Shown here: piece by piece, positions 31,219 through 43,950 of the stretch | Numbering within the stretch: position 1 is the first letter of the stretch | Layout of the letters: every line of letters begins with the position of its first letter | Source: Quercus robur | Taxonomy: Eukaryota; Streptophyta; Magnoliopsida; Fagales; Fagaceae | NCBI RefSeq assembly: GCF_932294415.1 | Contig: NC_065535.1 | Span: forward strand, 66,981,862 to 67,045,861 | DNA length: 64,000 nt | Reading direction: 5' to 3' | The notes under the pieces: model-generated | What the model was told of the DNA's origin: nothing | What the model saw: only the letters and a program-made list of their open reading frames with translations | Databases searched by the model: none | Translations under genes and position numbers: made by a program

Positions 31219-31595
31219 TTGACCTCCCTAACTTAATAATCTCAAGAATTTGGATTTAATAAAAATAAGAATAATACTAAAGACACAGTAAAATGCCACA
31301 ACATTTTAAAATTAGTATACCAACTCACATATGAGCTTTTTTTAGAGAATTTTTTTTGTATGTTAATGTTGGAATTATTGTAACATTTTGTTGTGTTCTC
31401 TATTCTCTAACATTACTCACACAAATATTGACCTCCCTAACTTAATAATCTCAAAATTTTGGGTTTAATAAATATATGAATAATGCTAGGAACACAGTAA
31501 AATGTTGTAACATTTTAAAATTAGCATACCAACTCACACATGAGCTTTTTCAAGATAAATTTTTTTGTATGCTAACATTACTCACACAAATAATT
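31219..31595. repeat. Two-copy direct repeat, ~216-bp step
   Basis: ACTTAATAATCTCAA, ACACAGTAAAATG and CAACTCACA..TGAGCTTTTT occur in the same order from 31219 and again from about 31437. Non-coding. Confidence 0.75.
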
Positions 31596-31599
31596 TCCC

Positions 31600-31865
31600 C
31601 TCCCTCCCCTCCCAAAAAAAAACAACATAATTCTTAACCCCTTAAACCAAAGAAAAAAAAAAACCCCATAAAAGTTCAAATAACAATAAAAATGAGTCCA
31701 AATAACATTTTAAAAAAATAGCCCAAAAAACAACAAGATTAGGTTAAACAATAAAAAATGAACAAAATATTCTACAAAAGCTCATTCAAAAACAAAAACC
31801 CCTAATCATTCAGATTCTTATATTAACTCATTCCACCTACTTTCTAAAAATAATTAAATAAGGAG
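31600..31865. other. A-rich non-coding stretch
   Basis: No gene or clear repeat end is seen. Confidence 0.4.
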
Positions 31866-32568
31866 TAATTACAATAAACCCATATGTGGTTTGGTTTGAA
31901 TTCACATTCCCTACCTATGGTTTGAAAAGTGTCACTTTACCTACCTGAGGTATGATCTGTTTGTCTTTCATAACCCACTTCTGTTAAAAACAAGAGTAAA
32001 TATGTATTTTTACTCACCTTTTATATCTCTCTCCTTATACAAAAAAAAAAAAAAAAAAAAGATCTAAAAATTGGGTTTTGCAAAATCTAAGAACGAACAT
32101 GTATCCCATTACTATCTTCTACTCCACAACCCATTTCAACTTTTTATATCGGATCATGTGGATTGTAGTAATACTGCTTATAACACAAATAGAGGAAGCA
32201 ATGAGAGAAGGAGGTAGGCCTTCAGAGTTGAAGAAATGTGACAATTAACCTTCTGTCGCTTCTAAAAAAAATTACCCATCTCCTCAAGGCCATACCAAGC
32301 GGGTAGAGAAGCCCCCCCTGCTTCCATCATTTCCCTCCAATCAGCAACTTAATCCAACAAATTGGAAACCAAATACAATGACATATCCAAGATTTAAAAA
32401 GACCAAAACTGGGAAGATTTATAAGACCTAGATGGTTCTCAAATGCTACAATGGATCTAGGAAGTGTAACAAAGCAGTATCATTTCTTGTAGAGAAAGAT
32501 AATAGAATAGAAGAACCGTAAGTCCAAAAGGCTAGAAGAAGGAATTTCAAAGAGTAAGTTAAAAAATG

Positions 32569-32599
<31 letters not shown>

Positions 32600-32690
32600 G
32601 GAGAAATTGAAAACCCACCAATGGTTCCTCTGCTAGGTTTATTGTGAAAATATTACTTCACCTTTTAATGTGGAAATGCTTGATGAAGAT
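31866..32690. mobile_element. Left part of an inverted-repeat element split by Tat element 2
   Basis: About 31866-32070 is the inverted counterpart of 44380-44575: shared words include GTATTTTTACTCAC / GTAAGCAAAAATAC, AACCCACTTCTGTTAAAAAC / GTTTTTAATAGAAGTGGATT and GATCTAAAA. With the retrotransposon and one AAGAT removed, the two parts form an element of about 1.45 kb with ~200-bp inverted ends. No coding region; poly(A) runs at 32040-32060 and 32570-32595. Confidence 0.55.
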
Positions 32691-33462
32691 TGTAGGGATA
32701 GGGGCCCAAAATTATATATTTGGCCTTGGTCGAGGACGTAGGTTGGTCCGAACGAACAAACAGTGGTGAGAGTGCTAAGATGTCCCGTGAGTAAGTTGCA
32801 AAATGGAAAGGTTGGAGAAATTGGTCCGAGGAGGAGTATCTCTTCGGATGAACAAAGCACAGATCAAATGTTTAAGATGACCTTCCAGGAAATTCCATTA
32901 ATAGGGACGTGCATTATAAATGTACAAGAGGGATGGAAGCCCAGAAATGTCTAGGGAAAAGTTGCTGCCACCGCATTAAATGCTCTGCAACTAACTTTCT
33001 GGTTGCATTAATGTGAAGAAGACCCTTGAACAGTGCTGCCTTGGCTACCCCAACTCACAGAGGGCCTAAAGGAGTGTCCGATAGGACAAGAACTCAAGTA
33101 GTGGTTTAGATGATCAACAAGTGTAGGACCAAGATCGTTCAAAGGGGACTATATAATGTAAGAGACCCTCCATGGAGAAGGGGGAGAGAAATCTAAAAAG
33201 AAACACTGTAGCAATCAGAAAATAAACTTGTAATCATACTTAAGATAAATATACAAGAACTGATTTCCTCGAACCAATCCGATGACGATTTTCTTTAGTT
33301 GAAATCCGTCTATCTTTCTGTTCTTGTCATTTGAATCCATTTTGTTTGTTGTCCAACTCATTTTATCCCAGTTTTTCAACCTACTCTTTACAAATTTATT
33401 GTTTTGGGCTTTTTGAGCTTGAGCCTATTCATTCTTTGGGTCGGGGATTCAAACTCCTTACA
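32691..33462 (+). repeat. 5' LTR of Tat element 2
   Basis: TGTAGG...TTACA. Contains a GGTCCGAGGAG hairpin (32825-32848) and a CTATATAATG core promoter near 33149-33158. Confidence 0.9.
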
Positions 33463-33464
33463 AT

Positions 33465-33481
33465 TGGCGCCATCTGTGGGG
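33465..33481 (+). other. Primer binding site of Tat element 2
   Basis: TGGCGCCATCTGTGGGG starts two bases after the LTR and parallels element 1. Confidence 0.7.
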
Positions 33482-33515
33482 ATTTTTGGTGTTGTAGTGA
33501 GTCTGACGTACAACT

Positions 33516-35528
33516 ATGGCAGGGTTGGGTCCACCAGGCAAAATCTATGGGGTCCCAATGTGTAAACCATTTTATCAACCTCAAGCGAAGAAGGGATCGG
33601 GATGGGAGTGTGCATACTACCTAGATCGATAGGAGTTAGTCTCAGGGAAAGAGCCACCTTTCTTATGAGGAAGATACCAGAGCCCTGCAACTAGAGATTG
33701 ACCATCTGAAGAGAAAGTTGTGCCATGAGCGGTGAAAGAGGACTTCCTCCAGTTCTTACCCTTCTTTTGACGATGAAAAAGATAGTAGTTATAGACATAG
33801 ATCAAGAACTCCTCCCAGTGAGTCCTTCTCATATGTCAAGGACCACCATCATGAATGTAGAAACAGGAGTTCGTCCTCCAAAGGCTTGGGAAACAATGTA
33901 ATGAGCAGAGCGCTCAACCAAATTCCCAGGTCGCCTTTCACATGCAGAGTGGAGGAGGGGATGCTTCCTTGGTGGTTCACCCAGCCAATGTTCACCATGT
34001 ACAATGGTCGAACAGACCTTGTGAAGCACGTAAGCCACTTCAACTAGAGGATGGCTGTGCACTCCAAGAATGAGGCCCTGATGTGTAAGGTGTTCCTTTT
34101 CAGCTTGGGGCCTGTGGCGATGAGGTGGATTGATGGCCTAACTGCAGGTTCCATTGATTCTTTTAGAGAGCTCACTTAGGCCTTTGGGTCCCACTTCATC
34201 ACATGCAGTAGGGTCCCTCGGCCCTTAGACTCCCTGTTGTCTATGTCCATGTGAGAGGGGGAAACCCTGAAACGTACTCGGACAGATATTAAGAGATGTT
34301 CAACGAGATAGACGATGACTTTGACGATGTGGCCATCAAGACCTTCAAGTTCGGCCTGCCCATTAAGCATGGTTTGAGGAAGTCTTTGACTGGGAAACCC
34401 TCTACCAGTGTACGCAAGCTCATGGATCAGATTGACAAGTATAAGAGGGTCGAGGAAGACCAGCAGCAAAGTAAGGGGAAGGCTAAGGTTGTCACTCAGG
34501 AGAGGAGGGACTTTAGGTCGGACTGATACAACAATAACAGACCCCGAAGAGATTTCCTTGGGCAATCGGGGCCTACGGCTCCTCAGATGGTTAACATGAT
34601 GTTCCGAGAATTGGTGCACCAAGTCTTGGAGAAGATCAAGAACGAGTCATACTTCAAATGGCCAAATAAGATGGGAAGAGACCCCAGGAGGCGCAACCAA
34701 AGCCTCCATTGGCAGCACCACTAAGAGCAAGGACACACCACTGAGGACTGTAGAACTTTGTGGAATCATCTGGAGTAGCTGGTTAGAGATGGAAGGTTGA
34801 AGTAGTTTTTATATCGGTCCAATGGTCAAGGGGACCAGGCAGGATCGGAGGCTCAAGGGAACACCTCTTTAAGGCCCCCTTTGGGCACCATCAATGTCAT
34901 CTTCGCGACCTCGGGGAGAACCAGCTCTCACTCCTCCAGAGTGATGTTTGTAGCCCAGCTACCTGCCAAGGACTCAAAACCTGAGCCAAAGAAGGCTAGA
35001 GGGGAGAACCGACCAGCGATGAGCTTTTCCGAGGAGAACAAGGCTAGAACCATATAGCCGCATGACGATGCCTTGGTGGTCACCCTCAGGATAGGGGGTT
35101 ATGACATTAAGAGGGTGATGATGGATCAAGGCAGTGGAGCCGAGATTATGTACCCCAATTTATACAATGGACTGGGCTTAAAACTCAAGGATTTGACAAC
35201 TTATGATTCGCCTCTAGTTAGCTTCGACGGGAAAGTTTTTATCCCTAAGGGCTAGATTTAACTACCCGTGCAAGCAGGATCAGAGGTAGTAGACGTGAGT
35301 TTCATTGTAGTGGATGCATATTCTCCCTACACGGCCATTGTGGCAAGACCCTGGCTTCATGTCCTAAGGGTCGTTTTCTCCACCCTGCATTTAAAGGTAA
35401 AATATCCATCTGGTAACCAGATTGAGGAGCTGATTAGAAGCCAATCCATGGCAAGGCAATGTTTGATCGCAGTGATAACACATCAATCGGGAGTGGAAAC
35501 CTCAGCCTTTGTTGAAAGAAGCTTATAG
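33516..35528 (+). pseudogene. Gag-protease remnant of Tat element 2
   Basis: Homologous along its length to the 670-residue gag-protease of element 1: capsid pieces at about 33975-34540 (FTMYNGRTD, then the LPIKHGLRKSLTGKP block), a damaged knuckle near 34720-34755, and the protease at about 35070-35350 with VMMDQGSGAEIMYPN and VVDAYSPYTAIVA. Internal stops and frame changes (for instance near 33636, 34525, 35055 and 35253) disable it. The frame ends with TTA TAG at 35523-35528, the same terminal context as in element 1. Confidence 0.9.
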
Positions 35529-35534
35529 CAATCA
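35526..35534 (+). promoter_or_regulatory. Candidate stop-codon readthrough site UAG-CAA-UCA
   Basis: TAG at 35526-35528 followed by CAA TCA. The frame continues open into the RT leader. This stop is shared with element 1, unlike the scattered decay stops. Confidence 0.7.
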
Positions 35535-38500
35535 AAGACTCTAGCTCTACTCGAGGAAAAGATAGTCAAGGGGGCGAAATGCAAGGACTTAGAGAAAATT
35601 GTTGTAGGTAAGGACCCGGAGAAGTTTTTTCAGGTCGGAGCTCAGCTGCCTCCTCAAGAGAAGGAAGAGCTGATAAAGTTTCTCCAAAGGAACATTGACG
35701 TGTTCGCGTGGAATGCTTACGAAACTCCCGGGGTGGATTCGAACTTCATCTGTCATCATTTGAATGTCAACCCGTTTGTTACCCCCAAAAAGCAACCACC
35801 TTGACGATAATCTAGGGAGCATTCTGATGCGGTCAGGGATGAGATGATGAAGCTTAAGCAGGCAGGGGCTATCAAGGAGGTGTTCTACCCTAAATGGTTA
35901 GCCAATACAGTGGTAGTTAAGAAGAAAAGCGGGAAGTGACGAGTATGTGTGGATTTCACAGACTTGAACAAGGCTTGTCCAAAAGATCCTTTCCCTATGC
36001 CTCGGATAGACTAACTGGTGGATGCAACTGTTGGCCATCCTCGGATGAGTTTTTTGGACACCTTCCAAGGGTACCATCAAATACCACTGGCCTTGGGCGA
36101 CCAAGAGAAGACCGCTTTTGTCACCCTTATTGGAAATTACCACTACAAGGTGATGCCTTTTGGTTTGAAGAATAGAGGGTCCACCTATCAAAGCATGATG
36201 ACTAAGATGTTCGAGTCATGGTTGGGCAAGAATATTGAAGTTTATATAGATGATATGGTGATAAAGAGTAAGGCAGTGTCCGAACATGTGGGAGACCTCG
36301 GAGATATTTTTGGAATACTAAGAAAACACAAGTTGTGCCTTAATGCTTCCAAATGCTCTTTTGGTATGGGGTCAGGCAAGTTCCTAGGCTATATGGTTAC
36401 TTACCGTGGAATTAGGTTAATCCCGCTAAAGTTAAGGAAATTAACAGTCTACAACCACCTTGGAACCTCAAAGAGGTCCAAAAGCTAACAGGAATGGCCG
36501 CTACTTTAAATCGATTCATTTCTCAGTCAATCGACAGGTGTAGGCCCTTCTTTCAGTTGTTGAACAAATAGAAGGGGTTTGAATGGAACGAGGAGTGTGT
36601 CTTGGCCTTCCAACATTCGAAGGAATACCTTTCTCGACCACCCATTATGTCAAGACCCGAGGTGGATGAGGTTTTGTTTGCCTACATTGTTGTCGCCTCC
36701 CACATGGTAAGCTTGGTGCTAGTGCGGGTTGATAGTGGGGTGCAGAGGCCAGTTTACTATGTGAGCAAGTCACTACATGAGGCCGAGATCTGCTACATGC
36801 CATTAGAGAAGGCCATCTTGGTAGTTGTGCATACTACACGTAAATTACCCCACTACTTCCAATCACACACAATGGTTGTCCTCACCCAACTTCCACTTCG
36901 AGCACTACTTCGAAGTGCTGATTTCACGAGGAGGATCGCCAAATTGGGTACAATATTAGGGGCTTTTAACATCAAATATATGCCTTGCACCTTTGTCAAA
37001 GGCCAAGTCCTCGCAGATTTGGTGGCTAAGTTCGCTGAATCCCCACAGGAAGAAGAAGTAGAAAGCCAAGGCATGAAAGGAAAATCAGTTGGCATGGTCT
37101 CCCTACAGGAGCGTTTATCGTGGAGAGTATACGTTGATGGTGCAGCAAATCAATGGGCCTCTAGAGTGGGGCCAGTCCTAATATCTCTTGAGAAGATCGT
37201 TATCGAGAAATCTTTGAGACTGGGATTCTCGGCCACCAACAATGAGGCCGAGTATGAAGCTCTGCTGATGGGGATGGCCATGGTTCAGAAAATGGGTGGA
37301 AAGGCTGTGGAGATATTCTCGGATTCCAGATTGGTTGTAGGCCAAGTGGGAAGGGAGTTAGAGGCCAGGGACATGAGGATGCAGCAATATTTGAATCAAG
37401 TTAGGCACCTGCAAGCAGGGTTCCAATCTTTCAATTTGCTACATATCCCTAGGAAAGGAAATGCAGATGCTGACTCTCTAGCTACTCTTGCAACCTCCTT
37501 GGCATAGGGTCTACCTCGGATTATCCTTATTGAAGACTTATACCAGCCTATTGAGGGAAAGATTGAAGCGGTCCACGTCCATCAGATCAAGGTGGGGCCC
37601 AGCTGGATGGACCCTATAGTGCTATTCCTTAAAGAAGATGTCTTGCCCGAGGACAAGTCAGAAGCTGACAAGGTGCGAAGGAAGGCTCCTCGGTTTTGGC
37701 TGTCTAAAGACCAAAAATTGTACAAGCGCTCTTTTTCTAGGCCGTATTTGCTTGGTATACACCTTAAGGCATTAGAGTTACTTCTGGAGGAATTACATGA
37801 AGAGATTTGTGGGAGCCATACAAGGGGCAAGTCCTTATCCCACAGAGCCCTTACCTAGGGATATTGGTGGCCAAACATGCAGAAGGAAGAACAAGAATAT
37901 CTAAAGAAGTGTGACCAATGCCAAAGATTCACCCTAAATATTCACCAACCAGGAGGGGTCTTCAATCCTCTATCTAGCCCTTGGCTATTTGCTCAATAGG
38001 ACTTGGATATTGTTGGACCTTTCTCTAAGGTAACGGGGAATAAGAGATATCTACTAGTCAGCACGGACTACTTCACTAAGTGGGTTGAAACCGAACCATT
38101 GGCAAATATCAGAGATGTGGATGCCAAGAGATTCGTTTAGAAGAACATTGTCACTCAGTTTGGCATCCCTCATACACTCATCTCAGACAATGGACTCCAA
38201 TTTGATAGCAAATCTTTCAGGAGATATTTTTGTGACCTGGAAATTAAGAATAGGTATTCCATTGCGGCCTATCCACAAGGAAATGGACAAGCCGAGGCTG
38301 TCAATAAGGTCATAGTGAGTGGACTCAAGAAGAGGCTAGATGATGCGAAGGGAAAATGGGTGGAAGAGCTGCCACACATTCTTTGGACATACCGGATCAC
38401 GCCTCGTAGATCAACAGGGGAGACACCTTTTTCAATGACTTATAGGGCGGAGGTTGTTATTCCTTTGGAGATTGGATTCTTAACACTGAGAACGAGCTAT

Positions 38501-38842
38501 TTCACTCCGAGAAACAACAATGGGCTACTGGGTAAGAGCTTAGACTTAATTGAAGAGCGAAGAGAGAATGTCATGGTCCAGTTGGCTTATTATCAATACA
38601 AGCTCAAGTAAGGGTATGATGCCAATGTCAAGCTAAGGCCACTAGCACCTAGAGACTTGGTACTGAAAAAGGTTCTAGGAACTGCCAAGAACCCAGCCTG
38701 GGGAAAGTTGGGGCCTAACTGGGAAGGGCCATATCGCATCACATCAATGGCAGGAATATGTGCATATTCTCTTAAAGACCTAGATGAAAAACTTATACCA
38801 TGCCCCTGGAATATAAATAACCTGAAAATGTATTATTATTAA
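35529..38842 (+). pseudogene. Pol remnant of Tat element 2: RT, two RNase H domains, integrase
   Basis: RT with YIDDM at about 36241-36257, a degenerate first RNase H (YIVVASHMV at about 36683-36710), second RNase H with VYVDGAAN (about 37126-37150), NNEAEYEAL, SDSRL and NADADSLA, integrase zinc finger (about 37810-37935) and core with SDNG near 38186. The end is TAA at 38840-38842. Stops at about 35803, 35938, 36014, 36568, 37505, 37998, 38138 and 38609 stand mostly where element 1 has TGG, CAA or CAG. A frame change lies near 36430. Not functional. Confidence 0.95.
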
Positions 38843-38899
38843 TGAAAGTTTTCTTTGTCACATTCTCGTCTATTCCATTATCTGTTGAGTTTCCTATTA

Positions 38900-39720
38900 T
38901 TATTATTATTCTAGATACCAAACAGAACCTTGGTCATGCCTGGCCCCTCGGACCACATACTTTGGGAAAATTGATATATTATGATAATTTTCCTAAGTAT
39001 TAAATAGAACCTTAGTTATGTCTGATTCCTCGGACCACCTGCTTTGGGTAAATTTTTCTTTTTTTGGTTTTCCATAGTGTTTCCTCAACGCTTTCAACCA
39101 GAGACTAATCACTATTCGTGCCGGGTGAGCCCACGAAGGGGTAAAGCACTGGCCCAGGAAATTCTTTTCAAAGTGCAGGTAGTAGGACTCGAACTAGGGA
39201 GCACACCTAGTCGAGCCCAGTACAAGAACTTTGAGATCAAGAGTCCAACCAACTTGGCCAACCCCCTCGGTTACCTACTTTGGGTAAATTAATATTTAAT
39301 AACAAATTCTTAAGTATTAAACAGAACCTTAGTTATGCCTGGTTCCTCGGACCACCTGCTTTGGGTAAATTAATACTTAATAACAATCTTCTAAGTATCA
39401 AACAAAATCTTGGTCATGCCTGGCTCCTTAGACCACATACCTTGGGTAAATTGATATGTTAAACCTTTTTCCTAAATATTAAACAGAACCATAGCTATAC
39501 CTAGTTCCTCGGACCACCTGCTCTGGGTAAATTAATACTTAATGACATCTATCTAAGTATCAAATGGAACCTAGTCATGCTTGGCTCCTTAGACTGTGCT
39601 TTGGGTGGATTAACACTCTGTGACATCCACTTATTTTCCTAAGTGTCAAACAAATCCCAGGTTATACCCAATTCCTCGAATCAATGGCTATGAGTAAGTT
39701 AAGGTTCTTGGATTTTTATC
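38900..39720. repeat. Degenerate ~81-bp tandem array of Tat element 2
   Basis: Several diverged units share TTCCTCGGACCACCTGCTTTGG and AAACAGAACCTTAG, the reverse complement of the element 1 unit core. Steps are close to 75-85 bp. The array lies directly after integrase, as in element 1, and is broken by a SINE at 39048-39266. Confidence 0.85.
39048..39266 (-). mobile_element. tRNA-derived SINE, minus strand
   Basis: On the minus strand a GGGGTTGGCCAAGTTGG head holds an A-box-like TGGCCAAGTTGG (39260-39249), and AGTTCGAGTCC (39195-39185) is a near-perfect B box. The spacing of about 55-60 bases suits a polymerase III internal promoter. The tail ends in an A-rich run at 39052-39067. Target duplication not resolved because the host is itself repetitive. 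Confidence 0.75.
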
Positions 39721-40029
39721 TAAGTGTTGAGCAGAATGAGAGTTGCAGGCCTTGTTAATTTCTTACAAGTATGTGATAATTCTCTTTATTACTGGTACTT
39801 ATTCAATTTATTTAATTTATCAAGTGATGAATTGTTATTAGCCTTTATTAAAAGAATAGCAGTAGTTCACTGCTACCTGCAACATTGTTGAAGTTAAAGA
39901 CACGTAAAGTAAAGATACATAAGGTAAAAAGCGAAGTCTTTTCATTAGACAAAATGAAAGTACAATACATTCAATGATAGACTGTCACTACAAAAACAAA
40001 AAAGGAGAAGAAGAGCTAAGATCCTAAAG

Positions 40030-42601
40030 CTATGCCTTAGCAACAAGAGGGTCATCCTTGGCCTTAGCTACGTCGTCCTTGGCCTTGGAATCAGCACCCT
40101 TGACCTTAAGGGCAACCTCTTTACCCTCGGCTTCTGGCAGGGTTGTAGCCTCCTTACCCTTATCCTCAAGCAGAGCTCCCCCCTGGCCAGCCTCTTTGCC
40201 CTCGGCCACTTTAACCTCCTGGCATTGGTTACTGGCCTTGTCAAGCCTTGTGAAGGCGTCGGGAGGGGGAAGAGAGGCTTGGGCGGTAGAGGGCTGTCCC
40301 AAGGGAGGAAGAGTATGAGCAAAGGGAGGAGGGAGATTCGCTGGAATTTCTCGAATGTCTTCAGGGTAAAACACGTTCTCAGTAAGTCTCCACTTGAAGG
40401 TAGTAAGGACCCCTGCTCGGTTGAGTGCCTCCGCCCACACCTCTTTGCAGAAGTCTCTGCACACCTCCGCCACCTCCTCTGCCAACCGGGTTTGAGTTTC
40501 CTGCACCCCGCAGTCATAAGCTGCCTGTTCTGAAGCCTCAGCAACTTCCTTGGCTGCCCGGGTTGCTTCCTTGGCTTTCTGCAAGTCAGCCTTTAACTTT
40601 AGGACCAGTTGTCTTTGGGTAGCCAGCTCTATCTCCGTGAGATGAAGCTTCTTACGCTGGTCCTCAGCTTGGGCCTTTACGTTCTTCAGGCCAACCTCGG
40701 CACTTAGGCGTAAGCTCTTCTCAGCAGCCAACTTTGTGACAAGCTCCTTATTCTTATGTTCAGCTACGCCCAGAGCCTTGTCTGCCTCAGCACGATAACT
40801 TGCCTCAGCTTTGGCCTCATTCTAGGCATCGTTGACCCATTTCTCGGCCACAAAGACCTCTTGGGTAATCTGCATAAAAACGACAAGGGGATCCCATGTT
40901 AAAAAAGAGAGAGGGTGAAAGGAGCACCTTAACATCTAATTGAAAATTAGGACGATGAGCTTACCATAGCAAGGTCCCTTTTCAGGGACATGAACAGGTC
41001 TGGCTGTCTCACGTGCCTTAAAGCCTCCATGTCTTTAGGCAGGATGAGGGGCTACTCTAAGGCTTCGGCAACGTAAGCTTAACGCTCCCTCTGGAACTCC
41101 CTGATGGAGGCATTCCACGGGATGGCGGCACCATCCAACTCCAGCCGAGGAGCCCAGGTACGTTGTTGTTGGCGCACCTCAGCCCCACTTGGCTCCTCCT
41201 TGCTGTCCACAGAAGAGGCCTGCTTGTCCTTGGTCGTCTTTTGTTGTTTGGCCCCCTTTTGCGGGACCATCTCACCCTCCTTCAACTCCTACTCCTTCCT
41301 CTTCTTTTTCAAATTGGGAATGGGGAGCAGGCTGAGCTCAGTCATGGGAGGAAGAGGGGGAGGGGGAAGCACAGGAGGAGGCTTAGATCCTGAGGCGCCC
41401 TGGAGACCCGCTCCCCTATTTTTTAGGAGGTCACATAGCCCTGTCTTTTTGTTATCCAGCGGCATCTCCTCTTTTTCTATGGAGTCGCTGTCAACATGCG
41501 CAATGATGAGCTTAGGAGAATGGGCGGTAGAGTGTCTGTCTAATTCCTCCTCAGAGTCCAGGAGATGGATTATGGGCTCTACTTGCTTTTCCCCACCCTC
41601 CTCGAAGTGAAATCGGTCAATCTTGGCCTCAAGAGATAGACGTGAGAAAGATGTTTCCTCCCTCGAAGCAACTACTTCCCGGGGAGAGCGTTGAAGAGGC
41701 AATTCAACTGGTGGAAGATCTCTCCCAGCCAAAAAGCCAGGCACAAAAACGTTTATGCGGGCTAATCTGGGATCACCAACTCTTATCGCTTGGCCCGCAT
41801 CTTGTATATTCTTAACAGAGGCTCGTAGTTGAGTATTAAGTGGACGACTTGAAGCTACCTGTCTTCACTTATAAATACCTCCGACCTCAGCAACTTGTTG
41901 AGACCCAAAACGTTGACTAGGCTGAGTCTCGGGGCAACATGTGTTTTATCTACAAAAACATTCGAGGAGGAAATCATGGTTAGATCGGTGAAAATTATCA
42001 TCTGAGGAAGGCAAAGTGTTAAAATTGAAAGGAAGTAAAGCTAAAAGAGCTAAATCCCTTGCCGAGGGACCTAATCCTAGGGTACCCCACCTGGCTCTCC
42101 CTTCTGAGTTGGGCAGTGAAGACCGTCGTGCCAATTCCCGGAGACGGTCAGGTAATCATCCTTCAAGCCCTTGTTGGACTTAAGAAGACATAATACCATT
42201 CTAACAGTGTCGAACCGGGACTTGAGATAAAATCCCGCGCTGGCAAGGGAATGGCACTTGTACATGTGAACAACGTTATGCCATGTGAGCCTTAAAGTCA
42301 TCTGCTCATTCAGAACATCTACACTCTCTAAAACTCTAAACAGGTTGGGAGCACACTAGTGGGGACACAGTCTGTGGTTGATTAGGTAATCTCTGGTTAC
42401 CCTACCCATGGGAAGTGTCATTCCTCCCTCTATGAAGGCGATCATAAGAATGACAACTTCACCTTCTTTTCTATTTGTAAGAATTTGGTTTGGGGCAAAA
42501 TATTGCAGGGCTACTCCCTGCGAGATGTGGTACCTAGCCCTAAAGCCCTCCATAGCGGCGGGAGAATTTACTAGATGCTTAAACCTACCTATTTGGTTAA
42601 G
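40030..42601 (-). pseudogene. Antisense gene of Tat element 2: exons 42601-42091, 41949-40965, 40869-40030
   Basis: It matches the antisense gene of element 1 in domain order: the PF04195-like exon 1 (EGFRARYHIS, then MIAFIEGGMTLPMGR), an acidic and proline-rich exon 2, and a coiled-coil exon 3 with an alanine/lysine-rich tail. Donor AGCCAG/GTGGGG and acceptor TTTGTAG of intron 1, and the CTATG/GTAAGC donor and ATGCAG acceptor of intron 2, fall at the same codons. A leader intron donor lies at 42701. Stops include CAG-to-TAG type changes near 42354 and 41053, and the ATG used in element 1 reads ATA here. Confidence 0.85.
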
Positions 42602-42868
42602 CTAAAGAGAAGTGAGTGAAGTTCGTAAGGAAAGGAAAAGAAGAATGGAAGGCCGAGAAGACTGGCCAAGGAGGAAAGAACCTAGAAATGAAGAAACTTA
42701 CAAGAATAGGCACGTGTATTACTTCTGATACTTCTTAAAAGTTTCAATTTCTTAAAGAAAAAGACTTAGAGATTTTAGAGATCTGGGAAGCCTTGAAGGT
42801 TTGAAAGTTAAGAATTTCTTGAGAGTTTGAAGACTTGTGAAATGAAGAAAAATGATTTCCCTGGGTGT

Positions 42869-42876
42869 CTTATATA
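42869..42876 (-). promoter_or_regulatory. TATA box of the antisense gene, Tat element 2
   Basis: TATATAAG on the minus strand, about 170 bases upstream of the leader intron donor at 42701, between the 3' LTR and the antisense exons. Confidence 0.5.
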
Positions 42877-43150
42877 GAAGGCGGAATGAGTGGGAGTTAT
42901 CCCGCTCAAAGTTCAAGGAGAAATGTCAACCGTAGGATTTGCGTCTCACCGTTGGATGCAGGGAACAAAACGCCGCCGGAGCAATTAATGACACATTGCA
43001 GGCTCTAAAGCGTTAGTAACAATTATGGGGTACGCAAAATGGTAATCCCAATCATGTAAACCAAAGAAATGAATGGTTTTAACTCTTAAATATCAAAACC
43101 CCACTTTTTGTCCTCGAATAAGAGGGAAAACCAAAGTTTTGAGGGGTTAT

Positions 43151-43945
43151 TGTAGGGATAAGGGTCCAAAAATATATATTGGGCCTTGGCCGAGGACGTA
43201 GGTTGGTTTGAGAACGAATAAACAGTGGTGAGAGTGCTAAGCTCAGAGTCCCGTGAGTAAGTTGCAAAATGAAAAGGTTGGAGAAATTGGTCCGAGAAGG
43301 AGTATCTCCTCGGATGAACAAAGCACATATCAAATGTATATCCTATTGTTCAAAGGTGACCTTCTAGGAAATTCCACTAATAAGGACATGCATTATAAAC
43401 ATACAAGAGAGATGGAAGCCTAGAAATGTCTAGGGAAAAGCTACTGCCACCACATTAAATGCTTTGTAGCTAACTTTCTGGCTACATTAATGTGAAAAAG
43501 ATCCCTAAACAGTATTGCCTTGGCTACCCCAACTCACAGAGAGCCTAAAAGGGTGTCCGTTGGGACAAGCACTCAAGTAGTGGTTTAGATGATCAATAAG
43601 TGTAGGACCAAGATCGTTCAAAGGGGACTATATAATGTAAGAGATCCTCCATGGAGAAAGGGGAGAGAAATCTAAAAAGAAACATTATAGCAATCAGGAA
43701 ATAAACTTATAATCATACTTAAGATAAATATACAAGAACTGATCTCCTCGGACCTGTCCGAGGACGATTTTCTTTAGTTGAAATCCATCTATCTTTCTGT
43801 TCTTGTCATTTGAATCCACTTTGTTTGCCGTCCAACTTATTTTAACCTAGTTTTTCAACCCACTCTCTACAAATTTATTGTTTTAGGCTTTTTGATCTTG
43901 AGCCTATTCATTCTTTGGGTCAGGGATTCAAACTCAGTCCTTACA
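43151..43945 (+). repeat. 3' LTR of Tat element 2
   Basis: Preceded by the PPT TTTTGAGGGGTTAT. Contains the GGTCCGAG hairpin (43291-43314) and a second perfect hairpin with 9-bp arms TCCTCGGAC / GTCCGAGGA near 43747-43766. Confidence 0.9.
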
Positions 43946-43950
43946 AAGAT

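Larger units (their letters stand above)
32691..43945 (+). mobile_element. Tat-lineage Ty3/gypsy element 2, older, 11.3 kb
   Basis: LTRs at 32691-33462 and 43151-43945 are flanked by AAGAT (32686-32690 and 43946-43950). Its inner order equals that of element 1. The LTRs differ at many sites and by indels, clearly more than in element 1, and pol holds many nonsense codons. A SINE sits in its tandem array. Confidence 0.95.
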
